The notes under the pieces are model-generated. The model searched no databases. It was given only the letters and a program-made list of their open reading frames with translations, and had not been told where the DNA came from. This document shows positions 36,201 to 44,266 of a stretch of DNA of 64,000 nt, one piece after another; the first letter of the stretch is position 1; the number at the start of each line of letters is the position of its first letter. Position numbers and translations under genes: made by a program. This stretch comes from FEN-1219 sp963810755 (lineage in GTDB: Bacteria; Pseudomonadota; Gammaproteobacteria; Steroidobacterales; Rariloculaceae): the NCBI GenBank assembly GCA_963810755.1, contig CAWEOP010000004.1, forward strand, positions 136,709-200,708, written 5' to 3'.

Positions 36201-38553
36201 CGACGACCTCCGCAGCGAGGACGTTCGTGCCGTCGACGAGATCGAGCCCGCGCCAGCGGCTCAAGGCCGCACCGCTCGCCGGGGCCGTCGCGGTGCCGTC
36301 GAAGCTCAGCATGCTTACCGGTTGACCGTTGAGGAACAGGTCGACGCGCTCCGTGGCGGCGTGCTGCACCGCCACCTTGGTGTTCGGGATCGCGGGCGAC
36401 AGATCTTCCGGCGGCCAGAGCCACGCGAACTCCGGCGCCAGCGTGTCGACGTCGATCTCCGGCATCTCCGCGGACGGTGGCTCGCTCGCGCCGTGCGCAT
36501 CGAGGGGCGCGCGGAGCGCGACGACGGGCAGCACGCGCACCTCGTCCGACCAGATCGCGGACGTATTCGGCGCGAACTCGGAGTCGCGCGGTGAACCGCG
36601 CTCCGTGTCACGCGGCGCGGCGCGCTCCGAGCCGGGCAGCCCGGCCTTGGACGAGACGTAGAAGTCCGCACGCCCGAGCGCGCCGGGCGCGAGCGTGACG
36701 AAGCGCGAGAACGGCGTGCCCGCGAAGCGCGAATCGCTCGCGCACGGCACGACCTCTACCGTCGAAGGCAACGAATCGAGGTCGAGCTGCACGACGTGCG
36801 TGCCGACGCTCACACCTTCGAAGTGGAATCGCCCGGCATCGTCGCTGACCGAGTAACGGCCGTCCTCGAGATAGACTCGCACGCCTCCCAAGCCGTCTCC
36901 CTCCGCTGCGTCCGCGGCGCCGCACGAGCCGAACGCGACGCGCCCCACGAGAAACGCTTCGTCGCGGAACAGATCGTCGACTACCCGTAAGCTCGCGCGC
37001 GCCTCGTTCGACGCGGCGTGCGCCCCGACGGCGCGCGCGACGTTCACGATCTCACCGGGCTCGGCACCCGGCACGACGGCGACGGCGTAGCTCAGCTTGA
37101 CGTCGCGGGCCGCGCCGAGGTCGCCGAGCTCGAACGTCAGCTCGCGGCCGTCGCTCGACACGACCGGCTCGACGACGGCGCTCGAGTCGCGCAAGCGCGC
37201 GGAGCCCGGCTGATAGCGCACGCCGTGCGGCAACCGATCCTCGATCGTCACGGGACCCGACTCGGTGCCGCCGTCGCGCGTGAGCGTGAGCCGGTATTCG
37301 ACGAAGTCGCCGACCCCAGCGCTCGCGACGGCCGCCCGCTTGTCGAGAAACCACCGAGTCGCCGCGACCGGATCGAGCGGCACGTCGAGCCGCACGAACG
37401 CCGCTTCGACGGCGAGCTCGCCGCCGAACGAGCCGGACCCGAGCGCGAACGGGGCGCCGGGCAGCTCGGCGAGCTCGCTCGCGGCACGCAACGACGGCGC
37501 GGTGTAGCCGGCCGGCGCGTCGACCACGAGGCGGTAGCGCCCGGCCGGCACGAGCGGGAAGCGGAACTCGCCGCTCGCGAAGCGATAGACGGCGCCTGAC
37601 GTGTCGTGCGCCTCGCCGCCGCTCACGACCGTCGCCGGAAACGCGCTCACGCCGTCGTCGCCGAGCGGCGCTGCCGGCGCGTTCGTCGCGGCGTCGACGA
37701 GCGTGACGCGCGCGCCGTCGATGAGAGCACCGCTCGCCGAGTCGAACACGCGGCCGACAGGATCGAGGAGCGCGCCGGCGTGCGCCGCATCGGAGGCGTC
37801 GTCGGGGTCCGTGTAGTCCACCTCGACGCCCGCGTTGCGTGCGATGCCGAGCACGCAGTCGTTCGGCGTCGCCGCTGCAGCCGCGGTCGGCACATACCCC
37901 GCGAACACGCCGCTCGCGACGCCGGTCTCGGTGAGATTGATCGTCTCCGTGTCGCCGGTGGCGCTCGCGCGGAACGTCACGGCCACGACGTCGCGAACGC
38001 TCGCATCGAGATCGCGATCCGCGTCGACGAGACGCGCGAACAGCGGGTCGCCGCCGTGCTGCACCGCGGCCGCAACGAGCGGCTGCGGCTCAAGCGGGTC
38101 GATCGCGCGCACGCCGACCGTCGGGGCCGGCAGCGCGACGGCGGCGCCGCCCGCAAGGCACACCGCGGGACCGACGGGCTCGGACCAGCTCGGCGCACCG
38201 CTCGCGAGCCTCGTGAGCTCGATGCTCGAGCGCGTGCGCAGCGGCGCCGTCACGAGGTCGACGGTATTGCTGTACGCCATAGCGGCGCGACCCGCGCTGC
38301 TCGTGTACGAAACGCTCGCGCGATTGCGGATCGTCGTGCCGGACGGCGTTTGCGCGTGCACGCTCGACTCACACACGAGCGCGCCCGCGAGCGCGAGCGC
38401 GGGAAACAGCGCGCGCACGAGCGCGCGCGCCGCACGCCCGAGCGTTTTCGGGCGCGCGCGCTGAGGCCTGCGCAGCGGCGAGCCGCCGAGAGCTGCATCC
38501 ATGCTGCCCACGACGGCTCGCCGCGGCAGGCGAAAATCGCCTTCCGCCGACAC
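33235..38553 (-). CDS. Giant secreted DUF11/CnaB-type protein with predicted outer-membrane beta-barrel C-terminus
   Basis: No function is recognised. The protein has 1772 residues; an ATG at 38502 would remove 17. A signal peptide ends near ALVCESSVHA-Q and is followed by the module PSGTTIRNRASVSYTSSAG shared with two upstream genes. Next come DUF11-like segments (VEYRLTLTRDGGTESGPVTI near 425), a CnaB/SdrD-type carboxypeptidase-regulatory domain (GLGGVRVYLEDGRYSVSDDA near 565), and Ig-like segments (about 690-900). From about 1000 to 1760 alternating amphipathic strands suggest a barrel (RRTFMAMAGDFETGLTITEL; the last strand GPYVSFRLKVD). It does not end in an aromatic residue but in QELLRR. 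A Gly-Ser-rich repeat lies at about 1601-1630. It is the last gene of the DUF11 operon. Confidence 0.8.
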   Translation of the reverse strand: MSAEGDFRLPRRAVVGSMDAALGGSPLRRPQRARPKTLGRAARALVRALFPALALAGALVCESSVHAQTPSGTTIRNRASVSYTSSAGRAAMAYSNTVDLVTAPLRTRSSIELTRLASGAPSWSEPVGPAVCLAGGAAVALPAPTVGVRAIDPLEPQPLVAAAVQHGGDPLFARLVDADRDLDASVRDVVAVTFRASATGDTETINLTETGVASGVFAGYVPTAAAAATPNDCVLGIARNAGVEVDYTDPDDASDAAHAGALLDPVGRVFDSASGALIDGARVTLVDAATNAPAAPLGDDGVSAFPATVVSGGEAHDTSGAVYRFASGEFRFPLVPAGRYRLVVDAPAGYTAPSLRAASELAELPGAPFALGSGSFGGELAVEAAFVRLDVPLDPVAATRWFLDKRAAVASAGVGDFVEYRLTLTRDGGTESGPVTIEDRLPHGVRYQPGSARLRDSSAVVEPVVSSDGRELTFELGDLGAARDVKLSYAVAVVPGAEPGEIVNVARAVGAHAASNEARASLRVVDDLFRDEAFLVGRVAFGSCGAADAAEGDGLGGVRVYLEDGRYSVSDDAGRFHFEGVSVGTHVVQLDLDSLPSTVEVVPCASDSRFAGTPFSRFVTLAPGALGRADFYVSSKAGLPGSERAAPRDTERGSPRDSEFAPNTSAIWSDEVRVLPVVALRAPLDAHGASEPPSAEMPEIDVDTLAPEFAWLWPPEDLSPAIPNTKVAVQHAATERVDLFLNGQPVSMLSFDGTATAPASGAALSRWRGLDLVDGTNVLAAEVVDPQGNVRRVERALHFAGPPVHGELVAAASRLTADGSERPVLALRFVDRWDRPARPGSLAEFRVDAPYRSWLDVERLRENPVLTTREETPTLKVGADGVALIELEPTTRAGEVVVTVHFAQGREQMLRAWLEPAPRDWVLVGLAEGTIGYDRVRGALEAAELDGVDADFYDGGRLAFFAKGKVKGSLLTVALNSDGGATPANETLGGTIDPDRYYTVYGDATEQRFDAATRDHVYLKLERRTFMAMAGDFETGLTITELGRYNRSLTGFKSERHGERVSYSAFAAQSDEAFVKDELRGDGTSGPYRLSRQRLTAGSDKLTLEVRDRFRPDLILSTRTLVRHFDYDIDYLAGSLFFKEPVPSRDFDFNPVYVIADYESRDAVRSGVLGGGRAAVQLGGDRAEVGVTVLRDGTIGANAALAATDLRYRFGAATELSAEVATSTNDALAPIYAGGASASSTGGVAQERRGGAYRIELLHRAGPRELEAYMKETDSAFGLGQQSSAERGTRRSGVAVSNELNPNWLVAAEGFRLESLLDGAVRDVVEGETRYQDRRRTASSGLRRIDEALPIRASEFAQSNEVTQAFAGGSWRFFDETLTTRLNVETDLKARGASADYPQRSVLGVDFALRPAITIFAEQELADGGRLDARTTRFGVKATPSDNTRVDSSINQALTEYGPRTYATLGLAQSFRVGESWALDVGGEETQTLREPGLEPLDTRVPLASGSFGADFSAAYVGAAYRAADWSFTTRLEHRSSTMETHRALLGGFFRERVAGRAFSAQLQLVDRTADAMLGGFDGRLRLGWASRPAEGRWLLLERADWIGSSFGSSFGSSLGSVPGSSLGGSLGTDPGSALGRNRRVVNNLAAHFTANARNEVGLQYAAKVVRFDGGEWGASGFLDLLGVEWRRQLAPKLDVGVHGSLYRAPSANVAQRGLGVDFGINVATNLQLAAGYNFAGFDDEDFSQARYTAAGPYVSFRLKVDQASLQELLRR

Positions 38554-38571
38554 CGGCCGACGCGCTACGAC

Positions 38572-39705
38572 TTAGTGAATCGCGGCGCGGAACAGCACAC
38601 GGACGGGATTGTTGGCGGCGGTGATTCCGACGACGAGCCCCGCGGGGCTCACTTGCAGCGTCGCACCCGCCATGCCGCAACCATCCGCGTCGACGTCACC
38701 CGCATCGGCCGTGCAGTAGAGCGTCGTCGCAGGCCCGACTCCCACTTGCACCGCGACGTCCCCGGAGCCGTAGGCGCCGTTGACCAGAGTCAGGTCGCTC
38801 GCCAGCACGTCCGTGATCTTGAGCCCGCTCGCCGGTTGCGTGCCCGCGTTCGCGACCGTGACCGAGTACTCGACGACGGCTCCGGGCACAGCCTTCGGAT
38901 TACCCGTTCCGTTGAGCGGATCGGAGACGACTGTCGACGCCTTCGTGATCGTGAGCTTCGCGGACGCGACGCGGTAGCCGTCGGCCGCCGACTCTTGCGC
39001 GTCGCGCCCAGCGTCGGCGAACACCACGTCCACTCCGTTCGTGTTCGCGCCCGTCGTCTGAACGACGGGATTCGCGGCGCCGCTGCCCGCGACGTGCGTC
39101 GCTGCCGTGAGCCGAATGTTCGCGGTCCCGTTGTCGAGCGCGCCGAGCGGAACGTCGGCGAGCACGAACACGGTTACCGTCGCGTCGGCCGCGAGCGAGG
39201 CCACGAACGTCGCGACGTCACTCGCCGGTTCGTAGGTGCCGTTGCCGTTGCCGTCGACGCGAATCCGGAAGTTGCTCACGTCGAGCCCGGTGTCGAGGTT
39301 CGAGAGCACCGCCGCATCCGCCGGCGTGAGGTTCACGACGCCGAGCGCATAGTCCTGCGTCGTATTACCCGTATTCGTGACCGTGAAGGTCGCGACGGAG
39401 TCGGCCTGCCCCGGACCTACCTGGGTCACGGCGGCGCCGGCCTCCGCGACCGTGAGGTCGACGCGGTTGTCGACGACGAAGCTCGTCGCGGCTCCGTTGC
39501 CGGCCCCGGGGGTGCTGTTGCCGGCGGGCGAGCTCTCGATCGGCAGCTGCGCGACGCCGCCGACCGCGTAGTCGACGGTCGCGAGATTGCCAACCGTGGT
39601 GCCGGACGCGGTGCCGGCGGCTCGAACGGAATTCGCGGCGCTCATTGCCGCGAGCGTCAGCGCGGCGAGTACCACCGGCTTCAGCTTGGTGTCGACAAGG
39701 TTCAT
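38572..39705 (-). CDS. Secreted DUF11-type repeat protein
   Basis: An exported protein of 377 residues with no assigned function. The signal peptide ends near NSVRA-AGTASG. The mature N-terminus GTTVGNLATVDYAVGG repeats the motif seen in the genes on either side. Then come aspartate-, asparagine- and threonine-rich beta segments with a TFTVTNTGNTTQDYAL element, and a DUF11-like domain PGAVVEYSVTVANAGTQPAS near residues 275-345. The only cysteines, YCTADAGD and DGCGMAG, are close together and may pair. It lies 18 bases before the giant barrel protein and surely shares its transcript. Confidence 0.75.
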   Translation of the reverse strand: MNLVDTKLKPVVLAALTLAAMSAANSVRAAGTASGTTVGNLATVDYAVGGVAQLPIESSPAGNSTPGAGNGAATSFVVDNRVDLTVAEAGAAVTQVGPGQADSVATFTVTNTGNTTQDYALGVVNLTPADAAVLSNLDTGLDVSNFRIRVDGNGNGTYEPASDVATFVASLAADATVTVFVLADVPLGALDNGTANIRLTAATHVAGSGAANPVVQTTGANTNGVDVVFADAGRDAQESAADGYRVASAKLTITKASTVVSDPLNGTGNPKAVPGAVVEYSVTVANAGTQPASGLKITDVLASDLTLVNGAYGSGDVAVQVGVGPATTLYCTADAGDVDADGCGMAGATLQVSPAGLVVGITAANNPVRVLFRAAIH

Positions 39706-39873
39706 TTTCGGCTACCTCCATGTAGCGCGTGAGTGACAGGCGCAGACCTGCCGGGCTCGGGCCTGTCGGCCGAGTCCGGTCTTCCTCCTGTGACGAATGA
39801 ACGCGCCGGTGAGGCGTCTACTGTTGCGCCGCGTTCATGCGCGGCATGCCCCGGGGTCGCGCGGCGCTCCTTG

Positions 39874-39911
39874 CCGCGGCACTCGCGGCTTCTTTGCCGC
39901 GGGTGCCGCGG
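39874..39911. repeat. Long GC hairpin inside the DUF11 operon
   Basis: Two 16-base arms (39874-39889 and 39896-39911) pair at 15 of 16 positions around a 6-base loop; the remaining pair can wobble in one strand. A second, overlapping palindrome CCGCGGCC/GGCCGCGG follows. It lies in the 234-base gap between two DUF11 genes, about 30 bases after a stop codon. There is no U-tract, so attenuation or transcript processing is more likely than full termination. Nothing else was seen in 39706-39939. Confidence 0.55.
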
Positions 39912-39939
39912 CCTTGGGGGCCGCGGTTCCCCCGGTGCT

Positions 39940-40467
39940 TCAGCGCACGACGGCGCGGAACCGCGCGAAACCCTTCGCGCCCGCGTCGAGCGGCGCTTTG
40001 AGCACCCAGCGGATATGCGTGTAGTCGGACGCGTCGGCCGTGCGGCGCCCGCCGCTGTCGGCGGCGACCGTCAGCTCCTTCGGCGAGCCGTACGTGAGGC
40101 CGCCGTCGACGGAGTAGAGCACTTCGCTGCCGGGACCGAACGCCGAGTTCGGGAGATAGCGCATCTCGCTCGGAATCGGATTCGTGATGCGGATGTTGTC
40201 GGCGGCCTGCTTGCTGACGTTCTTGAAGCTCACCGTGTAGACGACCTCGTCGCCCGGCAACGCCACGTCGACCGGCACGAGCTCCGTCTTGCTCGCGCCG
40301 TCTTGCTGCTTGACCTCGACGACCTTCTCGACGACGGTCGCGAGCTCGAGGTTGCCGCGCGTGGGATCGCTTTCCTGCTGCGCAGACGCGCAGGTCAACG
40401 CGCCGAGCGCGAGCGCCGCAGCCAATGATCGCAATACCGGCCACAGTGTTCCGTACCAACGTGTCAT
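39940..40467 (-). CDS. Small secreted DUF11-domain protein
   Basis: A 175-residue exported protein. The ATG at 40467 follows an AAGGA site; a longer open frame upstream is unlikely. The signal peptide ends near LGALTCASA-QQES. One DUF11 domain covers most of the mature protein: VALPGDEVVYTVSFKNVSKQ, then IRITNPIPSEMRYLPNSAFG, the usual DUF11 pattern of a promise of intact adhesion or structural folds. It lacks the N-terminal GTxxxN module of its neighbours. It lies 13 bases after the first gene of the operon. The role is unknown. Confidence 0.8.
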   Translation of the reverse strand: MTRWYGTLWPVLRSLAAALALGALTCASAQQESDPTRGNLELATVVEKVVEVKQQDGASKTELVPVDVALPGDEVVYTVSFKNVSKQAADNIRITNPIPSEMRYLPNSAFGPGSEVLYSVDGGLTYGSPKELTVAADSGGRRTADASDYTHIRWVLKAPLDAGAKGFARFRAVVR

Positions 40468-40480
40468 GAGAGTTCCTTTC

Positions 40481-41461
40481 TCAGTCGATCGTAACCGCAA
40501 ACTGCACTTCTTGAGACCCGGCTGCCGGCGCGAGGTCGCCGAGCACCACGACGAGCTCGCTCGTCGCGGCGACGTACTCGCCGCCGTCCGCGTCGGCCGC
40601 GTCGCTCAACGCCGCGCCGTTGAGCGCGAGCGAGCCCGCAACGTAGGTCGCATGCTCGGGGATCGCGTCGTGAAACGCCGCGGCTGCCGCGACGCCCTGC
40701 CCTACGGCGCTCACGTGAATCGTATAAACGACGGTAGCGCCCGGCGACGGTACGGCGCCGCCGCTTCGGTCAGCGACGGCGGCGCTCTTCTGCACTTCGA
40801 GCGCCACCCCGCCGACGAGATACTGTCCGAGGGATGCCGCGCGCGCACCGCTCGTGCCGAGCAGCGCGTCGACGCCGCCGTCGCCCGCGCCGGCAAAGAC
40901 TTCGCCCGGCGATCCGCTCGCGGTCACGGCCGCCGCGCGCAGCTGCGTGGCGCCGCGCCGGCCATCCGCGATGCCGGACGGGATGTCTTGAAGTAGCAGC
41001 ACGCCGAGCGAAGCGTCGGCGGCCAGCTCGGGATCGTTGCTACCCGGTTGATAAGCGACGTCGGTGGACGTCAGGGAGCCGCTCGCATCGCTGTCGAGAT
41101 AGAGCGCGACGGCCGCGGGAACGGGGTCGAAGTCGTTGCCGCCGAGCGCGCTGTCGACGCGCAACGCGAACCGCTCGGTTCCGTTGCCGGTGTTGGTCAG
41201 CGTGAACAGCAGCGGAGCGGCTGGGGTGCCCGCCTCGACGATGCGCTCCGGCGTTTGCGCGAGCAGGTTGACGTCGAGCAGCTCGAGCACGCGCAGCGCG
41301 GTCGAGTTCGATAGACGCGTCTCGACGGAACCGTTCAGTACGAACGAGATCTCGGCTTGATTGCGGATTTCGGTACCTGCGGCGGTACCGATCGCGTGAG
41401 CAGCAAACTGCAACCACAAGCCGCCCGCCGCGAGCAGGGCTCGAGCCATACGATGCGTCAT
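40481..41461 (-). CDS. Secreted DUF11-type protein, first gene of the surface operon
   Basis: A 326-residue exported protein. The ATG at 41461 (MTHRMARALLAAGGLW) follows GGAAGGG and gives a signal peptide ending near AAHA-IGTAAG. The mature N-terminus GTEIRNQAEISFVLNGSVET carries the module shared with two later genes. Further on are a LFTLTNTGNGTERFAL segment and a DUF11-like domain PGATVVYTIHVSAVGQG near residues 240-325. It heads a run of four same-strand genes down to 33235. No promoter was recognised with confidence in the short divergent region shared with pckG. Confidence 0.8.
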   Translation of the reverse strand: MTHRMARALLAAGGLWLQFAAHAIGTAAGTEIRNQAEISFVLNGSVETRLSNSTALRVLELLDVNLLAQTPERIVEAGTPAAPLLFTLTNTGNGTERFALRVDSALGGNDFDPVPAAVALYLDSDASGSLTSTDVAYQPGSNDPELAADASLGVLLLQDIPSGIADGRRGATQLRAAAVTASGSPGEVFAGAGDGGVDALLGTSGARAASLGQYLVGGVALEVQKSAAVADRSGGAVPSPGATVVYTIHVSAVGQGVAAAAAFHDAIPEHATYVAGSLALNGAALSDAADADGGEYVAATSELVVVLGDLAPAAGSQEVQFAVTID

Positions 41462-41606
41462 TGCATCCCTTCCCAAGTCATTCGGGTCGTTCAACGGGCG
41501 CATCCTGCGCCCGCGTTCGAGCGACGACATAATGACAAGGAGCGAGGCGCCGCGCCGTGATTCTCATCACAGGCTACGGGGCCCGCAGAGCCGCGCCGGG
41601 CCTCGA

Positions 41607-41635
41607 TCACACGCGCGGCTAAGCCACGGTATAAT
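41607..41635 (+). promoter_or_regulatory. Candidate promoter for pckG
   Basis: A perfect -10 TATAAT at 41630-41635 lies 39 bases before the pckG ATG. The -35 region at 17-base spacing (TCACAC) is poor, so an activator may help. The AT-rich hexamer stands out in this GC-rich DNA. Confidence 0.5.
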
Positions 41636-41673
41636 GCCCCGCTTCTTCCTCAAGAACGTATAACGCATCCAAA

Positions 41674-43416
41674 ATGACGACGCGCCTTAAGAGCCTCAGC
41701 GACTGGGTCGCCGAGGTAGCAGAGCTCACGAGCCCCGACCGAATTCACTGGTGCGACGGCACCGAGCACGAGTACCGCAAGCTCGTCGACGAGATGCTCG
41801 ACAGCGGTTCCCTGCTCGAGCTCAACCAAAAGCATTACCCCGGCTGTTACCTGCACCGCTCGGACCCCGAGGATGTCGCGCGAGTCGAGCATCTGACGTT
41901 CGTGTGCACTCGCGACAAGACCGACGCGGGTCCGAACAACAATTGGATGGCGCCCGCCGACGCGAAGAAACAGATGCAAGAATGCTTCGCCGGCAGCATG
42001 CGCGGGCGGACCATGTACGTCATTCCGTATTGCATGGGCCCGATCGACTCCCCCTATGCGCGCTGCGGAGTGGAGATCACGGACAGCCCCTACGTCGTCG
42101 CGAACATGTATCTCATGACGCGCATCGGCAAACCGGCGCTCAAACGGATCGAGAAAGACAAAACGTTCGTCAAAGGCCTGCATTCGATCGGCGAGCTCGA
42201 TCCCGACCGCCGCTACATCATGCATTTCCCCGAGGAGCTCACGATCATGAGCTTCGGCTCGGGCTACGGCGGCAACGCATTGCTCGGCAAGAAATGCCAT
42301 GCGCTCAGAATCGCGAGCTACCAGGCGCGCACGGAAGGCTGGCTCGCCGAGCACATGCTGATCGTCGGCGTGCAGAACCCCCAAGGCGAAACGCACTATC
42401 TCGCTTGCGCGTTCCCGTCGGCGTGCGGCAAGACCAATCTCGCGATGCTGATCCCGCCCGAGAGCCACAAAGGCTGGAAGGTGTGGACGCTCGGCGACGA
42501 CATCGCGTGGATGCACCTCGACGCGGACGGTCAGCTGCGCGCGATCAATCCCGAAGCGGGTTACTTCGGCGTCGTTCCGGGCACGAACCCGCACACGAAT
42601 CGGAACGCGTACGACACGATTCAGAAGAACACGATCTTCACCAACGTCGCCGTCACGGCCGAGAACGATCCGTGGTGGGAGGAAAAAGGCAGCGGCAAGC
42701 CGAGCACCGACTGGGTCGGCCGCCCCTTCGACGGCACCAACGGCCCGGCCGCGCACCCGAACTCACGCTTCACGGTGTCCGCGAAGCAGAACCCGGCCTA
42801 TTCCAAGCTCGCCGAGGCTCCCGAGGGCGTTCCGATCTCCGCGCTCGTGTTCGGCGGACGCCGCCGCGAGCTCGCGCCGCTCGTCTATCAGGCGAAGGAT
42901 TGGGCGCATGGCGTGCTCGTTGGCGCGAGCGTCGCGTCCGAGACCACGGCCGCCGCGACGGGTAAGGTCGGCGTCGTGCGCCGCGACCCGATGGCGATGA
43001 AGCCGTTCTGCGGCTACAACTACGGCGACTACTGGGCGCACTGGCTCAGCTTCGCGAAGCGCTCAGCCAAGCTCCCGAAGATCTTCCATGTCAATTGGTT
43101 CCGGCGCGACGCGAACGGCAAGTTCCTCTGGCCCGGCTTCGGCGAGAACCTCCGTGTGCTGCGCTGGATCATCGACCGCTGCGCGAACCGCATCGACGCT
43201 CTCGAGCTGCCGATCGGCTATCTGCCGAAACCGGGCGACATCGACGTCAAGGGTTTGGACGTGTCACCCGACACGCTGAATCAACTGCTCGCAGTCGACA
43301 CGAAGCAATGGCGCGCCGAGATGGACAGCATCGGCGAGTACTTCGCGGAATTCGGCGACCGGGTTCCGAAGGAGCTGCACGACGAGCATCAGAAGGTCGT
43401 GCGCGCGCTGACCTGA
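41674..43416 (+). CDS. pckG: GTP-dependent phosphoenolpyruvate carboxykinase
   Basis: Converts oxaloacetate to phosphoenolpyruvate with GTP, the entry to gluconeogenesis. The 580-residue protein carries the GTP-type signature FPSACGKTNLAML (P-loop with the reactive cysteine near residue 252). Other family segments are IHWCDGTEHEY, YVIPYCMGPIDSPYARCGVE and FCGYNYGDYWAHWL. This GTP enzyme differs from the ATP-dependent PckA of E. coli and suggests growth on organic acids, lipids or amino acids. It is transcribed alone. Confidence 0.97.
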   Translation: MTTRLKSLSDWVAEVAELTSPDRIHWCDGTEHEYRKLVDEMLDSGSLLELNQKHYPGCYLHRSDPEDVARVEHLTFVCTRDKTDAGPNNNWMAPADAKKQMQECFAGSMRGRTMYVIPYCMGPIDSPYARCGVEITDSPYVVANMYLMTRIGKPALKRIEKDKTFVKGLHSIGELDPDRRYIMHFPEELTIMSFGSGYGGNALLGKKCHALRIASYQARTEGWLAEHMLIVGVQNPQGETHYLACAFPSACGKTNLAMLIPPESHKGWKVWTLGDDIAWMHLDADGQLRAINPEAGYFGVVPGTNPHTNRNAYDTIQKNTIFTNVAVTAENDPWWEEKGSGKPSTDWVGRPFDGTNGPAAHPNSRFTVSAKQNPAYSKLAEAPEGVPISALVFGGRRRELAPLVYQAKDWAHGVLVGASVASETTAAATGKVGVVRRDPMAMKPFCGYNYGDYWAHWLSFAKRSAKLPKIFHVNWFRRDANGKFLWPGFGENLRVLRWIIDRCANRIDALELPIGYLPKPGDIDVKGLDVSPDTLNQLLAVDTKQWRAEMDSIGEYFAEFGDRVPKELHDEHQKVVRALT

Positions 43417-43470
43417 CCCACTCCGCTCTGAGCGACACTTGCGCCGTTCGTTCTTTGCTTTATGCGCGCT

Positions 43471-43761
43471 CTACAAGTGCCTTTCGGGGTCCATCTCGGC
43501 ATGGAGCACGCGGACGATTCGGATGACGGATTCGGCTACCGCGTAGTAGATCGCATGGCGGTTGATGAACAGTACACGGTACCCGTGACGGACGTAATCA
43601 CGCTTGGCTCCTAACTCTGAGTTGTCAGCGAGCGAGCGGATTCCTTTGTCCAGTTCATCGAGATAACTGTCGGCTCTTGCCGCGCCCCACTGATCGAAGC
43701 TGTATCTCCAAACCCCGATCAGATCGCTTTCCGCGAGTGAACTTAGCCGGACTTTCCGCAT
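43471..43761 (-). CDS. parE: ParE/RelE-family toxin
   Basis: Toxin of a type II toxin-antitoxin pair; ParE proteins usually poison DNA gyrase. From the ATG at 43761 the protein has 96 residues, beginning MRKVRLSSLAESDLIGVWRYS. Typical ParE segments are DLIGVWRYSFDQWGAARADSY and the strand VRHGYRVLFINRHAIYYAVA, followed by IRIVRVLHAEMDPERHL. The ATG overlaps the antitoxin stop by one base (TGATG), so the two are coupled. No other mobile genes are near. Confidence 0.9.
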   Translation of the reverse strand: MRKVRLSSLAESDLIGVWRYSFDQWGAARADSYLDELDKGIRSLADNSELGAKRDYVRHGYRVLFINRHAIYYAVAESVIRIVRVLHAEMDPERHL

Positions 43762-44012
43762 CAGGAAGGGGATTTCGCCCGGCCCCTCGCCTTCCTCTTG
43801 ATCGCCTTCACGTTCCACTCGCCGGCATCGCCGCTGTTCTCGCCGTCGATCAGCGCTTGCCGCAACGTGCCGATCTTCTGCTCGCGTTCTTCCAGCAGCC
43901 GCAGGCTCGCGCGGATGACTTCACTCGCCGAGCCGTAACGCCCGCTTTCAACCTGCTCGCTGATGAAGTCTTCGAAATGATCCCCGAGGGAGATACTGGT
44001 GTTCTTCGCCAT
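43761..44012 (-). CDS. parD: ParD-family antitoxin
   Basis: Ribbon-helix-helix antitoxin that binds both the toxin and its own promoter. The ATG at 44012 gives 83 residues beginning MAKNTSISLGDHFEDFISEQ, then VESGRYGSASEVIRASLRLLEE, a standard ParD N-terminal DNA-binding part; the basic C-terminus (KRKARGRAKSPS) would wrap ParE. The open frame extends upstream across the operator but the shorter start fits the family. It is coupled to the toxin gene. Confidence 0.92.
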   Translation of the reverse strand: MAKNTSISLGDHFEDFISEQVESGRYGSASEVIRASLRLLEEREQKIGTLRQALIDGENSGDAGEWNVKAIKRKARGRAKSPS

Positions 44013-44030
44013 GCCGCCGCCTCTTGCTAG

Positions 44031-44055
44031 TACCAATATATACCAAACATTGGTA
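44031..44055 (-). promoter_or_regulatory. parDE operator and promoter
   Basis: TACCAAT (44031-44037) and ATTGGTA (44049-44055) form an inverted repeat, and a third TACCAA at 44041-44046 is a direct repeat one helical turn from the first. On the minus strand a TATATA -10 element lies within, with a possible TTCGAC -35 upstream at a 16-base spacing. It sits 18 bases before parD, as expected for autorepression by the ParD-ParE complex. Confidence 0.7.
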
Positions 44056-44266
44056 TAGGTCGAAGGAACTGGCCGCCGAATTTCGAACGGCACGAGCGGC
44101 CCGCGGCGTAACCATAGCCCGACGCGAAGCGCCTACGCCGTAACGGGAGGAATGACGCAAGGTCGCGCCGCAGGCCGCGGCCGGCCGACGGGCGATCTTC
44201 CGCCGCGCACGCGACGTGAATCTGTAGCCCAGACGACGACTGCGCGAGACGAACGGCGCGGCGGGG

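Noticed and set aside
37606..39732. 708-codon plus-strand frame opposite the DUF11 genes
   Set aside because: Arg- and Val-rich shadow; the minus strand has signal peptides and recognised domains.
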